Made by a program: the position numbers and the translations under genes | DNA from: Trichoplax sp. H2 | Taxonomy: Eukaryota > Placozoa > Uniplacotomia > Trichoplacea | Assembly: GCA_003344405.1 (NCBI GenBank) | Contig: NOWV01000168.1 | Span: 108,042-172,041, forward strand | Length of the DNA: 64,000 nucleotides | Direction of reading: 5' to 3' | Notes under the pieces: generated by a model | The model's input: the letters and a program-made list of their open reading frames with translations, nothing else | Databases searched by the model: none | What the model was told of the DNA's origin: nothing | Part shown: positions 37,201 to 50,877 of the stretch, piece by piece | How the letters are laid out: every line of letters starts with the position of its first letter | How positions within the stretch are numbered: position 1 is the first letter of the stretch

Positions 37201-40200
37201 TGCTACATTGCAAGCAATAATTTCCTATTATTTTAATTATAAAACTAATCCAAAATGTAATCATAAAAATTAATGTTACCGTATACCGGGTTGATGCTGT
37301 TTGCATTTCGGAAATTTACGTGCTAATATTACGCACAGAATTAGCTCATTAATTATATATTATCAGTTGGGATCGATCATTCCTCATTTATACTTATAAA
37401 AAATACCAAAAGAGAAGTTTATCTCTTGGTTATGTTAACATATTCTTACCTTACAGTAAGTCATCTAGAAAACTATCACCCGTATTTTTTTGTTGCAAAT
37501 ATTAATTAATAACTGAATATGAATCATTATTAATTATAATTAATTACGACCGCTTAGCAATTTATTTTCTACGGAGAATTTGGTCATTTATACGTAAATA
37601 AAGGTTGCGTATACACTGTAGATCAGCTGCTAGGAGTTCTAATGTACTGAGTACAGTATACCATTGTGCAGCAAGGCTGCGGTGTATCGTACTACAGCAT
37701 TATATTATATTTATTAAGATACTATTAGCATCTTGCTCACAATCGTAATATGGTTCTACTATTACGAAATCCGTCGTTAAAATCAATAAAGGATATTTAG
37801 AATTCATCAAGTGTTACGTATGCCTAAACGTATTGCAGAATACAAATTTTTTAGTCATAAATTGTTCACTTAAAATATCGCAATAGTTGAGCATCATTGA
37901 CGACACACCGTACAGTATTGTACAGTACATACTATTGTTGTTTTAGAAGTTATTTTTGCAATACTGCAATACATTTCACCGTTACATTGATCAACAACAT
38001 TATAAATACAATAGTGTAAATATATCGTAGTAAATCAACAGCTTCGACTGATCCAGCAAAATTACCAGTATCGTTTCTATCGACTATATGTTTTTAATTA
38101 TATAGATAATTATGTACAACTGTAAAAATATTTTAACAATACCATTCTTCTACTTTGTAACATCAGTGAATATGAGAGAATCATCATTTGCCGTTGAAGC
38201 AATATTGTAACATAGCAGGTGCAGCAGGGTACACTGTACAGTGAACAGCCTATTACCCGTGTTTATGCATCATTAAAAGGTTATTAAATACTGTATAACT
38301 TGCAGAGTATCTTTGTAACATTTTTCAACTTTATACGTATAAACTTGCATACGATGATATCAGTTTACTGTTAGTTAAATAGATGCATGATCCTGTAGGA
38401 TTTACTTGGTGACAACAGCGACAATCTTTTGATTTTAATTGACTTGTCAACTAATACAGTGAATCACTGCGGTCTACACCAGAGTTGGGATACAGAGGAA
38501 AATTAGCGCAATGTTATTTCGCCCAGCATGGGACTGTAAAGTAGATGAATTCACCGTTGAAAAAATATATATTAATAATAAAAAATAATAAATATGCTGT
38601 ACGTATACAATAATACTGCCCGTATTCTTGCATACGTACAGTACGGTAGATATAATATTTTACAATATTGCTAACCCTGATAATAATAATACTGTAGTAA
38701 TATTAGCGTACCTATTAAATTCAATAAAAACGTAAAAATTTCAAAATATCGGCTGTGTTTGAGTTGTATTATGAATCTGTTGTTGTCCTCTGCAATTCTT
38801 TGTTTGAAAATCATTCCTGTAAAACCGTTTATAAACGATGTATTCGAGTAGATAGTCAAATACTGTGTCAAAACGAAATTGCGAGTACTTTTTTACTGTA
38901 CAGTACTGCATATGTGCTACTTTTAACGCTATAGTAAATTTGCATTGTAGTAATTTACTATACAGCAATTTCAGTTTGATGTTCAGGGTATCAAAAAAAA
39001 ATTATACACTGACTACATCATTATCGAGTTAATACGTTATTTACCCATAAGTTCATGTTTTTAAGAACGGCAGTTTCTTTTCAGCTTTTTGATTCTTAGT
39101 GACAGTAAAATTGCTAGTTTAGCAGTTGTGAGACAAGACCCAATGCCTCCAATAAAGTAAGATTGTCAGAAGTGATATGGACTTTTTAAGATAAAAATAC
39201 AGTATATTTATAAAATTTAAGATAGTAACAAACTGATTGACTTAGTAGCCAATGGTAAGAAGTTGTCACGTAATGTAGCTACAGACTACAGAACGTATCA
39301 CATTTGGTGTGGAAGTCTGCAACTAGAGCACACAATAAGTATGATTGTTTTTACGTGCTATTCAATCAATTTTATTACCCTATACAGTACTGTAATCCCA
39401 GTATAACCATCGCCAGGTGTACGTAAAATACAGTAGTGATTTGATAATGTGAGCAAGGACTAAATCTAGTCCTGATGAACCGTAAAGAAATCAAATATGA
39501 ATAGTTTAGGTACATGATATGATGATAGTCAATGTCGAAAAGTATTTAATTAGAGCTCATACTGTTATAAAGTACCTGTCGGTGAGTTTGTCTATCCAAA
39601 ATAATCATGATTTAGCTATTGTAATATCATGAATTGATGACAACGTACTGTACATATATACTCATACAACTGTACAGTGTACAGTATATTAATTTCGATA
39701 TCTACGCATCTATGAATATAGGACAAGATAGGCACGTATCCGACTGAACAAAACAGCATCACGCGAGTACCTATGGTTGATTTGCATGGAGAAATTGGAT
39801 CGATACAAAATACAGTGCTAGATGTCCTGTAACATTTTGATCAACAATTGTAGGTAATCACTAGATTGCCAAGCCTAACTACTTACATCACTAATCATTT
39901 TATTTTTTCACGGATGGAAGAAAACGTACTGTACACATTATAAAGAATATTTAAGAAAAACAAATACCGTAATTGATTTTATAGAAAGTCAGAATTGCTA
40001 TCATTCGTTGGTCTTTCAAATATCAAAACAAATCGATTGACATAACAAATGAGATAAAATTGCAGTTGTTATATGGTGCTTGGAAATCATAATTGAAATC
40101 TTTTTTCAACTTGAAAAAAATAATTTGTTTCGTCTGTTTTTGTAATGTTTTTTAACTTACTCGTTAAAGTAATAATTTTCCACCTTGGTTTTACTATAGG

Positions 40201-41428
40201 CTTTGAAGTCACCAGGTAGTAACATGACCGGCATTTCAACATGAGATAATTGTTCAATCTGGCATTTGTCAACAGTTATTTTTTATTTTTTTTTTTTAAT
40301 TTTGATTTTCATGACATCACCACGTTGATGGATATCGATTTAGAAATTAAATGTTGGGATACAGAATTCGGCGATTTTTCAGAGGTGGTTACATCGTTGT
40401 GTCCACGTTGATATTAAGAGAGAGAAAGATAAAAAGAAAACTATCAGAAAATGTCAACTTAGCAATCAAGCTATTGGAATAAATAATGCTTCTATGTATT
40501 GGACTGTAGTTGATATCTGGGGGGGGGGCGATCGATCGACAGACAGATACTGACTACTATACGGTAACAGGTTTAATGTTATGTTTGTAAAGAAGAGGAG
40601 AGGATAGGATTGAGTTGGATGTAATTTCATTGACTATATTCACTGCCAACTACAGTACTGCTATCGTCGGTAATAAGTACATGATCCAAAAGTACAGGAT
40701 CAAGAAAGAGAGAAAAAGGCTAGGATATGATATCGAATCATTGCCATGGGCATCTTTGTTGGTAATTGATTAATTAATATGTATCTGTACTAAGTCTAGA
40801 TAGAGTACGTTGGGCATTCAATGGGATCATTAACCCTACAGTAAAGTAATGGTGACTGTATAAAGACTTGTGACTCTATTGACATTTTTCTGCCGTTTCA
40901 GTGTTCAATCGTTCTTTTCAATCTAGCGTCAGAGGGAGAAAAAAGAAGTGATTTTCCAGTAGTTTCTCAAAAGGAGAAGATCGAAATGTTTTCGAACGAC
41001 GGCAGCACGAGGCATTGCGATACCTGTATGGAGTAATTCTATGGTAATTGGCGCAGCCCCGTGGCCACTGCGCGTTGTTGAAAAGTGACTAACTAGATTG
41101 AGAGTGCGTATCCAGCAGCTCGTGCAGTCGATGGTGAAAAAAGTGAACGACCTACTAGACTATACTAAATGGCTTGTACAACATGCTACTGGTTCAACTT
41201 TTTATCGTATCATTCCTTTGATAGACTAGGACTAGAAAGTAGAGCAAATAGCATTATGTCAAAAAATAGCAATAAGCAAAGATAACATCGACTTACAGAA
41301 TAATTTAATCCCCACATAAAGACTGAGAGTAATTTGTTCTCCGAGCGAAACAATTTTAATTTTTGCTTGACAGGTTTAATTTTTTTGACAGATTTACTTT
41401 TCTTCTTATTCACGGGCTTGGAAGACAT
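34280..41428 (-). CDS. PIP4K2: Phosphatidylinositol 5-phosphate 4-kinase (type II PIP kinase), 9 exons
   Basis: Minus-strand exons in transcript order: 41297-41428, 40161-40258, 36419-36515, 36094-36234, 35619-35804, 35061-35174, 34716-34947, 34486-34586, 34280-34360. Phases agree and give 393 residues, near the roughly 406-421 of vertebrate paralogues. It makes PI(4,5)P2 from PI5P. Landmarks: N-terminal [28 protein letters not shown]; glycine-loop region [39 protein letters not shown] at 264-274; a Ser/Asp-rich insert after it; [13 protein letters not shown]; and the activation segment [20 protein letters not shown]. The alanine-containing GAGAEI loop is the type II (PIP4K) signature rather than the Glu-containing PIP5K type. 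ATG at 41428 was chosen; an upstream TTG is not needed. Intron 2 (36516-40160) is unusually long for this window. Divergent from ZSWIM2, convergent with HECW. Confidence 0.96.
36516..40160 (-). other. Long PIP4K2 intron 2
   Basis: 3.6 kb between exons 2 and 3, ten times longer than typical introns here. I found no nested gene. It is dotted with TACTGTA/TACAGTA and GTAC-containing motifs (near 37660, 37910, 38230, 38636, 38895, 39380 and 39650), the same words that are concentrated in the promoter interval upstream. Confidence 0.6.
40519..40528 (+). repeat. G10 homopolymer in PIP4K2 intron 1
   Basis: Ten consecutive G residues, followed directly by CGATCGATCGAC and AGACAGA. Such a G run is conspicuous in a strongly AT-rich intron. 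It could be a replication-slippage tract or an assembly-sensitive site. Confidence 0.7.
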
Positions 41429-42774
41429 TTTCAATTCCTTTTCCTGTAATTGCTGCTAGCAATAACGTGTCAAAGATCTCCTTTTCCTTTCCAACAGGCC
41501 AAGCTAGGATCGATTTGCTAACCTATTTCTTGACTGCAATTTTCTCACTCCGTCTTATCAATGTGGACTCCAGTCAATTTGTCATACTTCACTGACTCAG
41601 CGAAGTCCTTTTGACTGCTGTCCAAAGGGGGAGATGAAGTGCAGTAGAACTTGAAGTGCTTGCTACACACCCGATTGGGTGTGAGGTACTCGCTTCACGC
41701 GCTGCATCCGTTCTGACTGTACTGTATACTACACGGTATTTGGTAAAACGTGTCAAGTGTGATAAACGTACGTACCACAATGGTATCACCCGTGCTAGTA
41801 TCGTACCGTACAGTACAGTACAGTACAGTGCACAGTGGTGCTTCATACTGTAGGTAGGTACTGTACAATCAGTGCACAGTCCAGTCCAGTATTAGTCATG
41901 CTGTACTGTACTGTAAAAATACCGTCCAAGTACTGTATGGTAAGCCAAGCGTTAGTAGCCTTGAAACCGTATACTGTATATTATACTGTACTGTATACTG
42001 TATTATACACAGTACTGTAGACGTTAACAGCGACTTTTAGAGTACTGTACTGTAATTGGAGAGTCAGCTGACTGTGCTAAGGATGATGAAGGATGATTGT
42101 GTTGTATCCCTGGTTGCCAATGCAACCAAACAAATTTGATCAATGGCTCTCCTACACGCCTTTCTCCAGCATTCCCCATGGCAGTATACTGTATACTCCA
42201 GCATATTGCAGGAGCAATTGCATATCACAGTATGAACTAACAACACCAACGATGACGTGACTTACAAATGATGACAACCGTACCAATGACACTGCTAGTA
42301 GCAGTGACGGCCCAAGTTACGGTCAGCTCAACATTCAACTCACACTCGACATTGGTTGATACCCCCCATTGGATCGACACTACTACGCGCACGTCAGCAA
42401 GAAGTGATTGATACTCAGCCATTCTATATTAACAAACCATGACAACCGGCCATCTTGGCCGAACATGAGCCTAAGATGGTTTAAGAGATCAATTTCTCAT
42501 CCCTTCTAGCAATAGTCTACTGTTGCTCTTCTTCACCACACGATAGACAACTAGAGTATTGATAGAGACTGCATTCATGGAATAAATGGAAAGAGAGAAT
42601 GAATTCATTCCATGCCCAATTGCCTATTCAATAGAATTGCTACTCTTATGACGACCCTTTAGTCTCGCTCTTATGTCATAAACTACGTAGACATCGATCT
42701 GTTATTACTAGCCTTGAAAACAAAATATTTTAACTTGCTACCTTAATCCATTTTGAAATTAACTCAACTCAGCC
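41429..42774. promoter_or_regulatory. Putative bidirectional promoter region PIP4K2 / ZSWIM2
   Basis: 1.35 kb separates the start codons of two divergently transcribed genes. It is visibly less AT-rich than the flanking introns, as expected of promoters and 5' leaders. The PIP4K2 5' leader probably lies in roughly 41429-41650, and the ZSWIM2 leader near 42450-42774. The centre carries a dense TACTGTA/TACAGTA cluster. No TATA box or initiator can be named with confidence. Confidence 0.4.
41715..42060. repeat. TACTGTA/TACAGTA-rich cluster
   Basis: The 7-mer TACTGTA and its reverse complement TACAGTA recur many times, often overlapping as GTACAGTACAGTACAG (about 41810-41828), TACTGTACTGTA (about 41912-41923 and 42041-42052) and TATACTGTACTGTATACTGT (about 41981-42000). 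The words are largely self-complementary, so the stretch can fold on itself. The same word is spread more thinly through 36.7-43.8 kb. Confidence 0.7.
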
Positions 42775-45700
42775 ATGTCCAGGCGTCGACCATGGCGACG
42801 TCTATGCCCCGATGTAGTCGATCAACGAATCAATCAAGCGATGCAAGCTACAATTTATATCGTTCATCAAACTGGACCAACAGGTTTCGTTATTAAAGAG
42901 GATGCAAGTGATCGAAAATATAAGGTATAAATTGCCCTTCATTTCACTCAAGATCAAGTATTGCACATTGTTAAATAACAATATCTTATTTATACAAATA
43001 CAAAATTTCTCCAAACTAAAGTATACGTACACGTATAATATACTGTCTACTTTAATAGTATATTTACAAGTCCAGAAAGTAGAAACACACACAATATCAC
43101 AAGTGCAATAATCAATAACTATTCATAGAAGCAGTAAAAGTACAGTAGAATTGACGGCTACGCAGATTGGTAATATGATATACTGTGAACTACCCAACAG
43201 TAAATTATGACAGTACAATACGCCAGCGAACTCAAATAATCTACTTTCCAAACAAGTACTGGGTGTAAAGTATCACTGGCATAGGCTCGACTTGTAATAA
43301 GTGTTAATATTGTATATTAATAGCAATGATCATTACGAAGTACCAACCAAAGAATAGTTTAATAACGAGAGATATTGATCGCTTACTTATAGGTATCACT
43401 AGGGGAAGAACATTCATGCACTTGTAGGACATTTGAAAAAGAGAAAGAACTCTGTATCCATATATTATGGTTTGTGCTACTGATGATAATGGTTCTTACT
43501 GACTGCATTTTTCCCTCTTCTTAATCGATCATTGTAAATGATACCCATAAAAATTATATACTTATACCTCCAGATAGATTGCTTATTAGATAAACTTGTT
43601 AGTCTACATCAACTTCGTTTGGATAGAAAAAAAACTCTTGCAGCACAGTGATCTATACGAAAGAAGATTTCACGCACTAATACCATAGAATATTATTAAT
43701 ATAAATTAGACTGCAAGATAAAAAGAAAAGTTGTATTAATATTATTACACAGTACATTAGTCATTGGTTAGTGTTAAGCGTCAGGTAAAATTCGTATACA
43801 GCAAGTACAGTGTAATATATTACAATTTTGAAATACTCAGTTATTTCATTACCTCAATCAGATGTATACTTATATACAAATAATATTACAGTCCGGAATT
43901 GATCACAAACCAGTAGGATATTGCATCATAACTTCTTATGCGATGCTAATGTCCTTTCCCTATATACACTATATTGTGTTTAATAATAAACAAAATAGAT
44001 CTGCTTAAACCATATTATAGTAACATCCAATGAGCAATGTCTTACATGTATAGACGTTTTACAAGTCGAGTATTTAGCTTCTTTTAAGTGTTTTATTCTT
44101 TATATATTCACAGGTTGCTGATACGAAAATTTCGTATTCCTAAAGAAAATCCTAGTAAGTTACAAATCATTCACTACTTACGTATACTACTATTGACAAT
44201 GGATGAATACCTATAGCCTTTCTATTTTAATAATAATAATTCATTATCTAGCGAGCATTCAGCGATTACTTATGTATGTATGCTGTTATAGTTGCATTTC
44301 AGTTGTCCTTGGTAGAAAGAGAAATTAATGAAATTTTAAGAGGAACTCATGTCTATACCAATACCAGTAGTAGTAATAAAGACAAAAAACTAGTAAATGA
44401 TACCGATGATAAAAGAAAAACTATACAGCAACGTGAAATAACCAAAGAAGATGTCTGCCCAATTTGTCAAGAAGAGCTACTCGATACATCTGAACCTGTA
44501 ACATATTGCAAGTATGGATGCTCTATTTATATTTATATAATAACTTTCAACGTAACCACGGATACCTGTACTGCTCATTGATAAATTATTCTCATTTGGG
44601 TACATCTTGATAAATAGATACGGTTGTGGTAATAATACCCATATTAAATGTATTAAGATATGGGCAGAACATCAAAAAACAGTTGGCGAAGCAACAATCA
44701 AATGTCCACTTTGTAGAGAAGATTTTGGTTCTTTACAGGTACTTACTGGTGCTATTCAATTTTTTCAGTTTCACATACAAACATAAATATAACTTGTATC
44801 ATTTTATTGTTATTGTTTATTGTGTGCTTTAAAGACTCGTAAAGTACGGTCAGCTCAGTTACAAAAATAATAAATTTCATATTACAGTATATCAAAATTA
44901 CATATAATTTAAAAATTGTTCACAGTATTCAAAAATTTGATATATGGTTGCTATACGTACTGCAATGTCATATCAATATACTGTTAACTAACCTAATTGA
45001 TATGCTGTCATCCCTTCTAGGCCATTAAGGAAGAAATGCGTCAATCATCGAAACTTAAAACCAGAGCTCAAAGAGGAAATTTCCATCTAGGTGTTACATG
45101 CAATAATTGTCGTCAATGTCCAATTGCAGGAAACTGTTATAGGTAAATTTCTAATTGATTATAATCTAGAAATTGCATTAAAAGTGGTTTTCAATACGTG
45201 ACTGATAAGTCTATAAGAACTTAAATGATGCTAATTATCACACTTTAACTTATAGATGTGCAATCTGCTACGACTACAATCTATGTCATGCATGCTATGC
45301 GCAACAAATTCACAGTCAGCATTCCTTTAACTATAGAGAGGTAAATTAATTGATCACCGTTATAATACTGCTTGATGTTAATACTTACACAAATATAGTA
45401 TTGTCATATCTAGTATGCTAAAAGGGGAGACCAGCTGATAAATAACTTGTTGCTAAATTTATGCTTATCCAGAAAAGTTCGCAACGCTGGAAACAAGCTC
45501 CACGAATAACTGGACAAACATTACCGGATGCAGTTATTGCTGACTTAGTTAACCGTGAAATTGAGAATGAAGATTATGAATTATTGCTACAGTTAGATAG
45601 GTAACGATAATAAAATTGACAGCCTTAATTTATTAAAAAATAATCTTACATTAAATGAAATGGATTACATAATTAATTAGTACCAACGACACATTCTGAC

Positions 45701-47233
45701 ATTATCAAATTTTTATAATTAACGACTTTCTTAACTTTGAATATCGTACAACCCCAAAACTTTAGTGCTATCGATCAAAATCAAGTTGATACACTACCTG
45801 AAGAAGTTATCAGACGCTTTCCGATTGAAATTATAAATTCTGACAACTCACTCTTAAATCAAGATATTAAATGTAGAATTTGTATGCTGCCATTTCAAAT
45901 TCGTCAATACGTACGAAAACTTCCATGTAGACATAAGGTAAAATTTTACTCTTCTTGTTAATTGTTTCTGGCATACACATATTGCCATATTTAAGTATAA
46001 TTCCCGTAGGTAATCAATATCTTCTTTTCATCAATACAGTTTCATGTTCAGTGTATAGACCATTGGTTAATGCATGAAAGATCATCATGTCCTATAGATG
46101 GCGAAATTATAAACCCTGTCCTCGATGGAGCTACTAGTATTGGTAGATGTAACCGTAACAATCGACGTAAAGTAGGACATCATCATAATCGTGGCCAAAG
46201 ACATCATCGTCAAGGTCTGCTAGGCAACTATTAATGATTAATTATTATAATTGCATAGATAACAGATGTATGACCATTTTAATAACTAGATCCAATAGAA
46301 GCTCCGTCTTTAGCAGTAACCGCCGTTCAAATTAATCAATCTGGGACGGATTCTAATCAACTACAAAGGCACCGAGCTGAAAATTTATCTCATGAACATG
46401 CATTTCATCAGCGCAGCGTTGTTCATCGCCATCGAAATAGAGATCACAGTGTAAGGCCAGATACCGATTTAGATTTTACCTTAAGTGGAGCGGGTTTACA
46501 AATATCAGATACCGGGTAAGCAATTAGTGTCGATATGGTAGCTCATATGATTTAAAATTGAACGCTAACCGAAAGTTATATAAAATTGTACAGGCCACAT
46601 CGTGATAATGATCTCATTCAAGTTAGACATGATAAAAAAATGTCTCGGCCGCCGTTATATCCAAAACATAAGGAGAAATATGGCTCCTCTAAGCCTTTAC
46701 AACGAGCCGGTAATATGGCCGTTGTAGCACAAGGGGTAGCAACATCGATTGAACATAACCAAAACACCTTATCATCAAATAATAGTAGAAGTTTTAGTGC
46801 AGAAGATCGCCAAAAAAACAATCGCAAATCTTCATTAACAAGAAAGCTTAGAAAGGTATCTCAGTTGTAAATATAGGGCTGTAAGCAGATTCTAAACTAC
46901 ACATTCTTTCGTTTCTTTACTATTTATAGACTGGTCAGTTTCATAATAATCTGCGTATTTTTATTCTTCTAGACAACATCATTAACATCGTTAACGGCAC
47001 CTGCTTTACCTTCAGTACATGGAAATAGAGTAAGCCGCAGTGATGAAGGATCAAAGGCAATAATAAATACTACTACTAGTGGTGAATTAACGCGATCTAA
47101 TAATCGAGTTCATAAAGGCTTAGCCATTGCTACGGTTATGAAGGTCAATCAAACAAGTATGACTGCTAGTAATAATGCTAATCAAGACAACGGTGCAGCA
47201 GGACAAAAGAGACTAATCTTACCTCCAATTTAA
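42775..47233 (+). CDS. ZSWIM2: ZSWIM2-like E3 ubiquitin ligase (SWIM, RING, ZZ, RING), 14 exons
   Basis: Exons: 42775-42924, 43393-43469, 44114-44154, 44252-44277, 44303-44511, 44618-44738, 45021-45142, 45256-45340, 45473-45600, 45766-45937, 46040-46214, 46290-46515, 46594-46855, 46973-47233. Phases agree; 684 residues. Order of domains matches vertebrate ZSWIM2: N-terminal RRPDV-like opening with TGPTGFVIKE; SWIM finger C59-x-C61...C71-x-H73; RING1 from C150 (CPICQ) to CPLCRE near 200; ZZ-type finger about 226-277 (HLGVTCNNC, CAICYDYNLC); RING2 C356-x-x-C359 to C394 (KCRICMLPF, LPCRHK, FHVQCIDHWL). The basic, His/Ser-rich C-terminus past about residue 400 is unique. RINGs recruit E2 enzymes; the mammalian protein is known as a testis-expressed ubiquitin ligase in death-receptor signalling. 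Exon 4 is only 26 bases, and its donor could be read 4 bases differently, but only the chosen one keeps frame. Confidence 0.95.
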
Positions 47234-48908
47234 TTGGTTATATTAATAGTATTATTCTGTATTTAATAACTGTAATATAAATATGTAAAAGTAAAAGTCA
47301 GATGCAAACGTTATTAATGCGGGAGAAAGATATAAAAGATATTGATTAATTCTACTAACACTTGTAAAAATTTTGTACTCAATTGTACTCAATAGACTGA
47401 GAATAATCGATATCACGTAATTAAAATAACTTCTATACCCAATTAGATGATTCAGTCAAGTAACTTCGAATACATATAGTGTATGACATATTTTCTCTTA
47501 GTGACTAATTAATTTATATATATATATGTAATATAATTGAGTTAATTTTTATTCAATTTTATATTAGCTGTAAATTTGACATTGATTTATAGTTCGTTAT
47601 TATGATCTTAATAACAGCAACAGTCTATCGCATTTGTTGCAATAAGATATTCCCAAATGGGATACTTGTGTGCGATAAGTATATATTGTAAAAATGCAGT
47701 TGTATACTATGATATAATCATACATCAACTTTAATTATCTTTTTCATTCCTATCATTTATTACATGAATCAACATCATGTTACCTTATGATGATTGGATT
47801 TATTATTTTATTTTAAATTCAGGCAACGTGCCTGTATTTCGACTTTTAATGTACTGTAATCCTAATTATCTATGTTACAGTATATTAAATTATTTTATTA
47901 TCGTATATGTTATATAGGTATTTATTTCAAATTAAATTTTATATTTAGCTTAATTTACTTTATCGATTTTATAATGAAAGATAAGATGGACTACATTCAT
48001 GTCACTCATAATTGAGTTGTCGATATACCTTACATCAATCAGTACTATGACAAACAAAATTCGATCGTCGGGTCACAATCTATAACAAACATGTCGTATA
48101 TTGGGATTAGAATCTATAATTAATGTGTTGGTAGCATAGTTATCAACGAGCTGGTGGGGTTTCGATATGTTAAACTACTATAGTACTAACCTATAATTAC
48201 AATAGTGTAAATCACAAATTTACAACTAACATAGAGCTACTGCACATTGCACTATACAGTAAAGTAAAAAGCACAAGTATAGTAAGCGAAATATGACGGG
48301 TTAAGGATCTACTAGTACGTATAATAATACAGTATGCATAGTACGTACGCGCCCTTATTAGTATGTTTTCGTCCAGTGGCAAACAGTGTTCTAGTCGAAT
48401 CCAGTCAATTTATTGTATTGTACGATGATGTATGAGTAGTTAACAATTTTCCAATTAGTACAACTGGGCATTTATTGTTAGTTACTTACTTAATTACCTC
48501 TATTGTACTGTATGTTTATGTTTATTCGTAGAAGTGTTCGGTACATAACGAAATTCTTCATCTAGCCGCAGACCTGTAGTAATTGCTATATTTCTATTAA
48601 ATGTATGTATTACATTGTGTCATCGAATAGTCTTTAAGGGTTGCTAACTTAAGATTTAGCATTCATAATTACGAGAAATTTTCTATTAGCACATTCTACT
48701 AATATCATCAGCCTGTCATTCAGTCAGTCACAAGAAACGAAAAGTCCAATAAATTAAAACATTTGTAATAGATTATTTATAATATTTCATCTCCAAGCAA
48801 CATAACATATAAGCAAACGCCCAGTAATATGAATTAATTTATAAATTCTACCAAAATCTAAAATAAGGTGAAGAATAGACAGTAATCGTTGCAATAAGTT
48901 TATAAACC
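47234..48908. other. Intergenic ZSWIM2 / FAM221A
   Basis: 1.7 kb, very AT-rich, with a short (TA)n run near 47515. It should hold the ZSWIM2 3' untranslated region and the FAM221A promoter. No additional exon or RNA gene was seen on either strand. Confidence 0.55.
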
Positions 48909-50877
48909 ATGGCTTACGGACCAAAGGCAGCCATCGATGACTACTTTGAATACACAAGGTGCGTTTAATGGTAACTAGGTCCATTTTAAACAAATTTAAA
49001 CTAACCGTTTGTAATGAGAACATCTGTTAAAGTAGTTTAATTTCTAAATTTTAATGTTTTATGCCATAAAATAGCTATAACTATTAATAACAGCTAGTCT
49101 ATTTTTTAACGATATCTAACTCTTTGATCTATCATCATCAATTCTAAATCCAAGTACAAATCCTTTTAAAATTACATAATCATAAAATTTCAGTTTATCG
49201 TTTAAAAAGCTATATACAGTAGTTACTAGGATAAGTCAGCATGAAGCAATTACTTAGAGCGTTTGTATCCTTTCTAAGCCAATGGAAGCTCTAAGCAAGT
49301 CATTATAACAAGTATAAGAAACAAAGTAAAATTTACAATTTCGATATATTTTAGTCATTGCAAATTGTTAATGAACTGTCGTTATAAGAGAAAGGCATTA
49401 AGCGAAATAACAATATAGACTTAAGCTGTATATACGAATAGATGAACCGTTCCATTAGAAACGAGTTTCAGAAGTTAATACATTTATGTATCGTTTCTTG
49501 TGTCCATTCCACTTCCATAGAATTGTAGGTGATGACGATGGTGGCAAGTTGTTTACACCTCAGGAGTACGAGAAATATAAAAAAAGAGTTCTACCTATAC
49601 GTGCTAAAAATCGGTTATACGTGAGTTGGACTTCCCCTACTGGCATCGATTGTAAATTGATTGGTCCAGAAACACCATGTTTTTGTACACATAGGTCAGA
49701 ACAACACTCATCGTTGCTAACATTGGTTGCAACCTATTACTTTTATCATCGTGTTATGCTGTATCCTTTCCTCCTTTAATTTAGACATAAGGATTGTCAA
49801 TAAATATTACAGCAGATCCTGAATTAGTTTTGAACTGACGACTATCCAATCTATTCTAGATATAAACAACATAAGACCGATTTTGAAGTTATTCCATCTG
49901 AACGACCAATTGCGATGCCATGCCGAGCAAAAGGATGTTTGTGTAAATCATATCATTACATTCCCGCAATGGGCTCACAGCACATAAAGTGTAGCGCTTG
50001 CAAGCATCCATCGAATGAACATTCACCTAAATCTCCGTACAAGTGTGCCAGGAGCAACTGTGGTAGCAAACAATGTCAAGGTAAATAATATCACGGAATA
50101 AGTTATGCCGGATGACCGAATTTAGAAATATACTTTAATTAATTAGTCTCCTCTTTATGATGGCTTAAAGCAGATAAATGATGTTTATAAATATTATAAT
50201 TAATCATTATATGCTGCAAAAAGAAAACGACAAGTAAGTTTACGTTAGTACACATCTTTGAAGATCAGATGCTCCTTTCAATACTACATTTCAGACCACT
50301 AACTATTGTCGGTATTAATATACTATTCCCATTTATAGCCTGATTTTCTGTAGGATATTAGCTTTACAGTATTTGGTACCTATCAATTTAGTACTAGTTA
50401 CAATAAACGAATAACTTGTCGAGAATCAGCTCAGAGATAAATTTCAATTGTTGATTAATTTAGGATTTAAAACTTCCTATACATGCTTGTGTGGTGAACT
50501 CGCTAATAAACATCAGACAATTATTGAAACCAAAGAGGAAAGAGAAAATCGTGGCCACCCTGTTAGTAAAGACGACGTTCCGTATATTGCTATGGGAGGT
50601 TTAACAGGTAATAGAACTAATATTAGATTAATTTCAGTGGCCAAAACAATTCTCTACTATATATTACATCCTAATATTCCTAGGATTTAGCTCTTTAGCT
50701 GAAGGGTATATACGATGCGATCCAAGTGGTGCTGGTCAAATTTCAAAGGAGCAATTAAATCAACCTATTACTTCAAGCGATCATCCTTTTCTTAGGACTT
50801 ACGGCATCCCACCTATGAATAAAATAAAAGCTAAATCTGGCAAATCGTCAACTTGTAAACTTGTCAAAAAACAGTAA
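48909..50877 (+). CDS. FAM221A: FAM221A family protein, 5 exons
   Basis: Exons: 48909-48958, 49521-49694, 49860-50080, 50464-50607, 50684-50877. Phases agree; 260 residues, compared with about 298 in human. The protein opens with AIDDYFEYTRIVGDDDGGKL, split by intron 1, then LYVSWTSPTGIDCKLIGPE, CFCTHRYKQHKTDFEVIP, a Cys/His-rich middle (PCRAKGCLCKSYHY, CSACKHPSNEHS, CGSKQCQG), TCLCGELANKHQ, and the family hallmark YIAMGGLTGFSSLAEGY. The evenly spaced Cys and His suggest zinc binding, which is inference. Molecular function of the family is not established. The ATG at 48909 sits in a good context (ACCATGG) and reproduces the N-terminal family sequence, which supports a short first exon followed by a 562-bp intron. 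Confidence 0.95.

Noticed and set aside
41589-42020. ORFs on both strands made of Tyr/Thr/Val-rich peptides
   Set aside because: They are translations of the TACTGTA-type repeats.
42237-42422. Minus-strand ORF with a possible membrane segment and a GTAAGT donor, in the PIP4K2/ZSWIM2 promoter interval
   Set aside because: No downstream exon in the right phase could be found, and the less AT-rich promoter sequence favours chance frames. Possibly part of a PIP4K2 leader.
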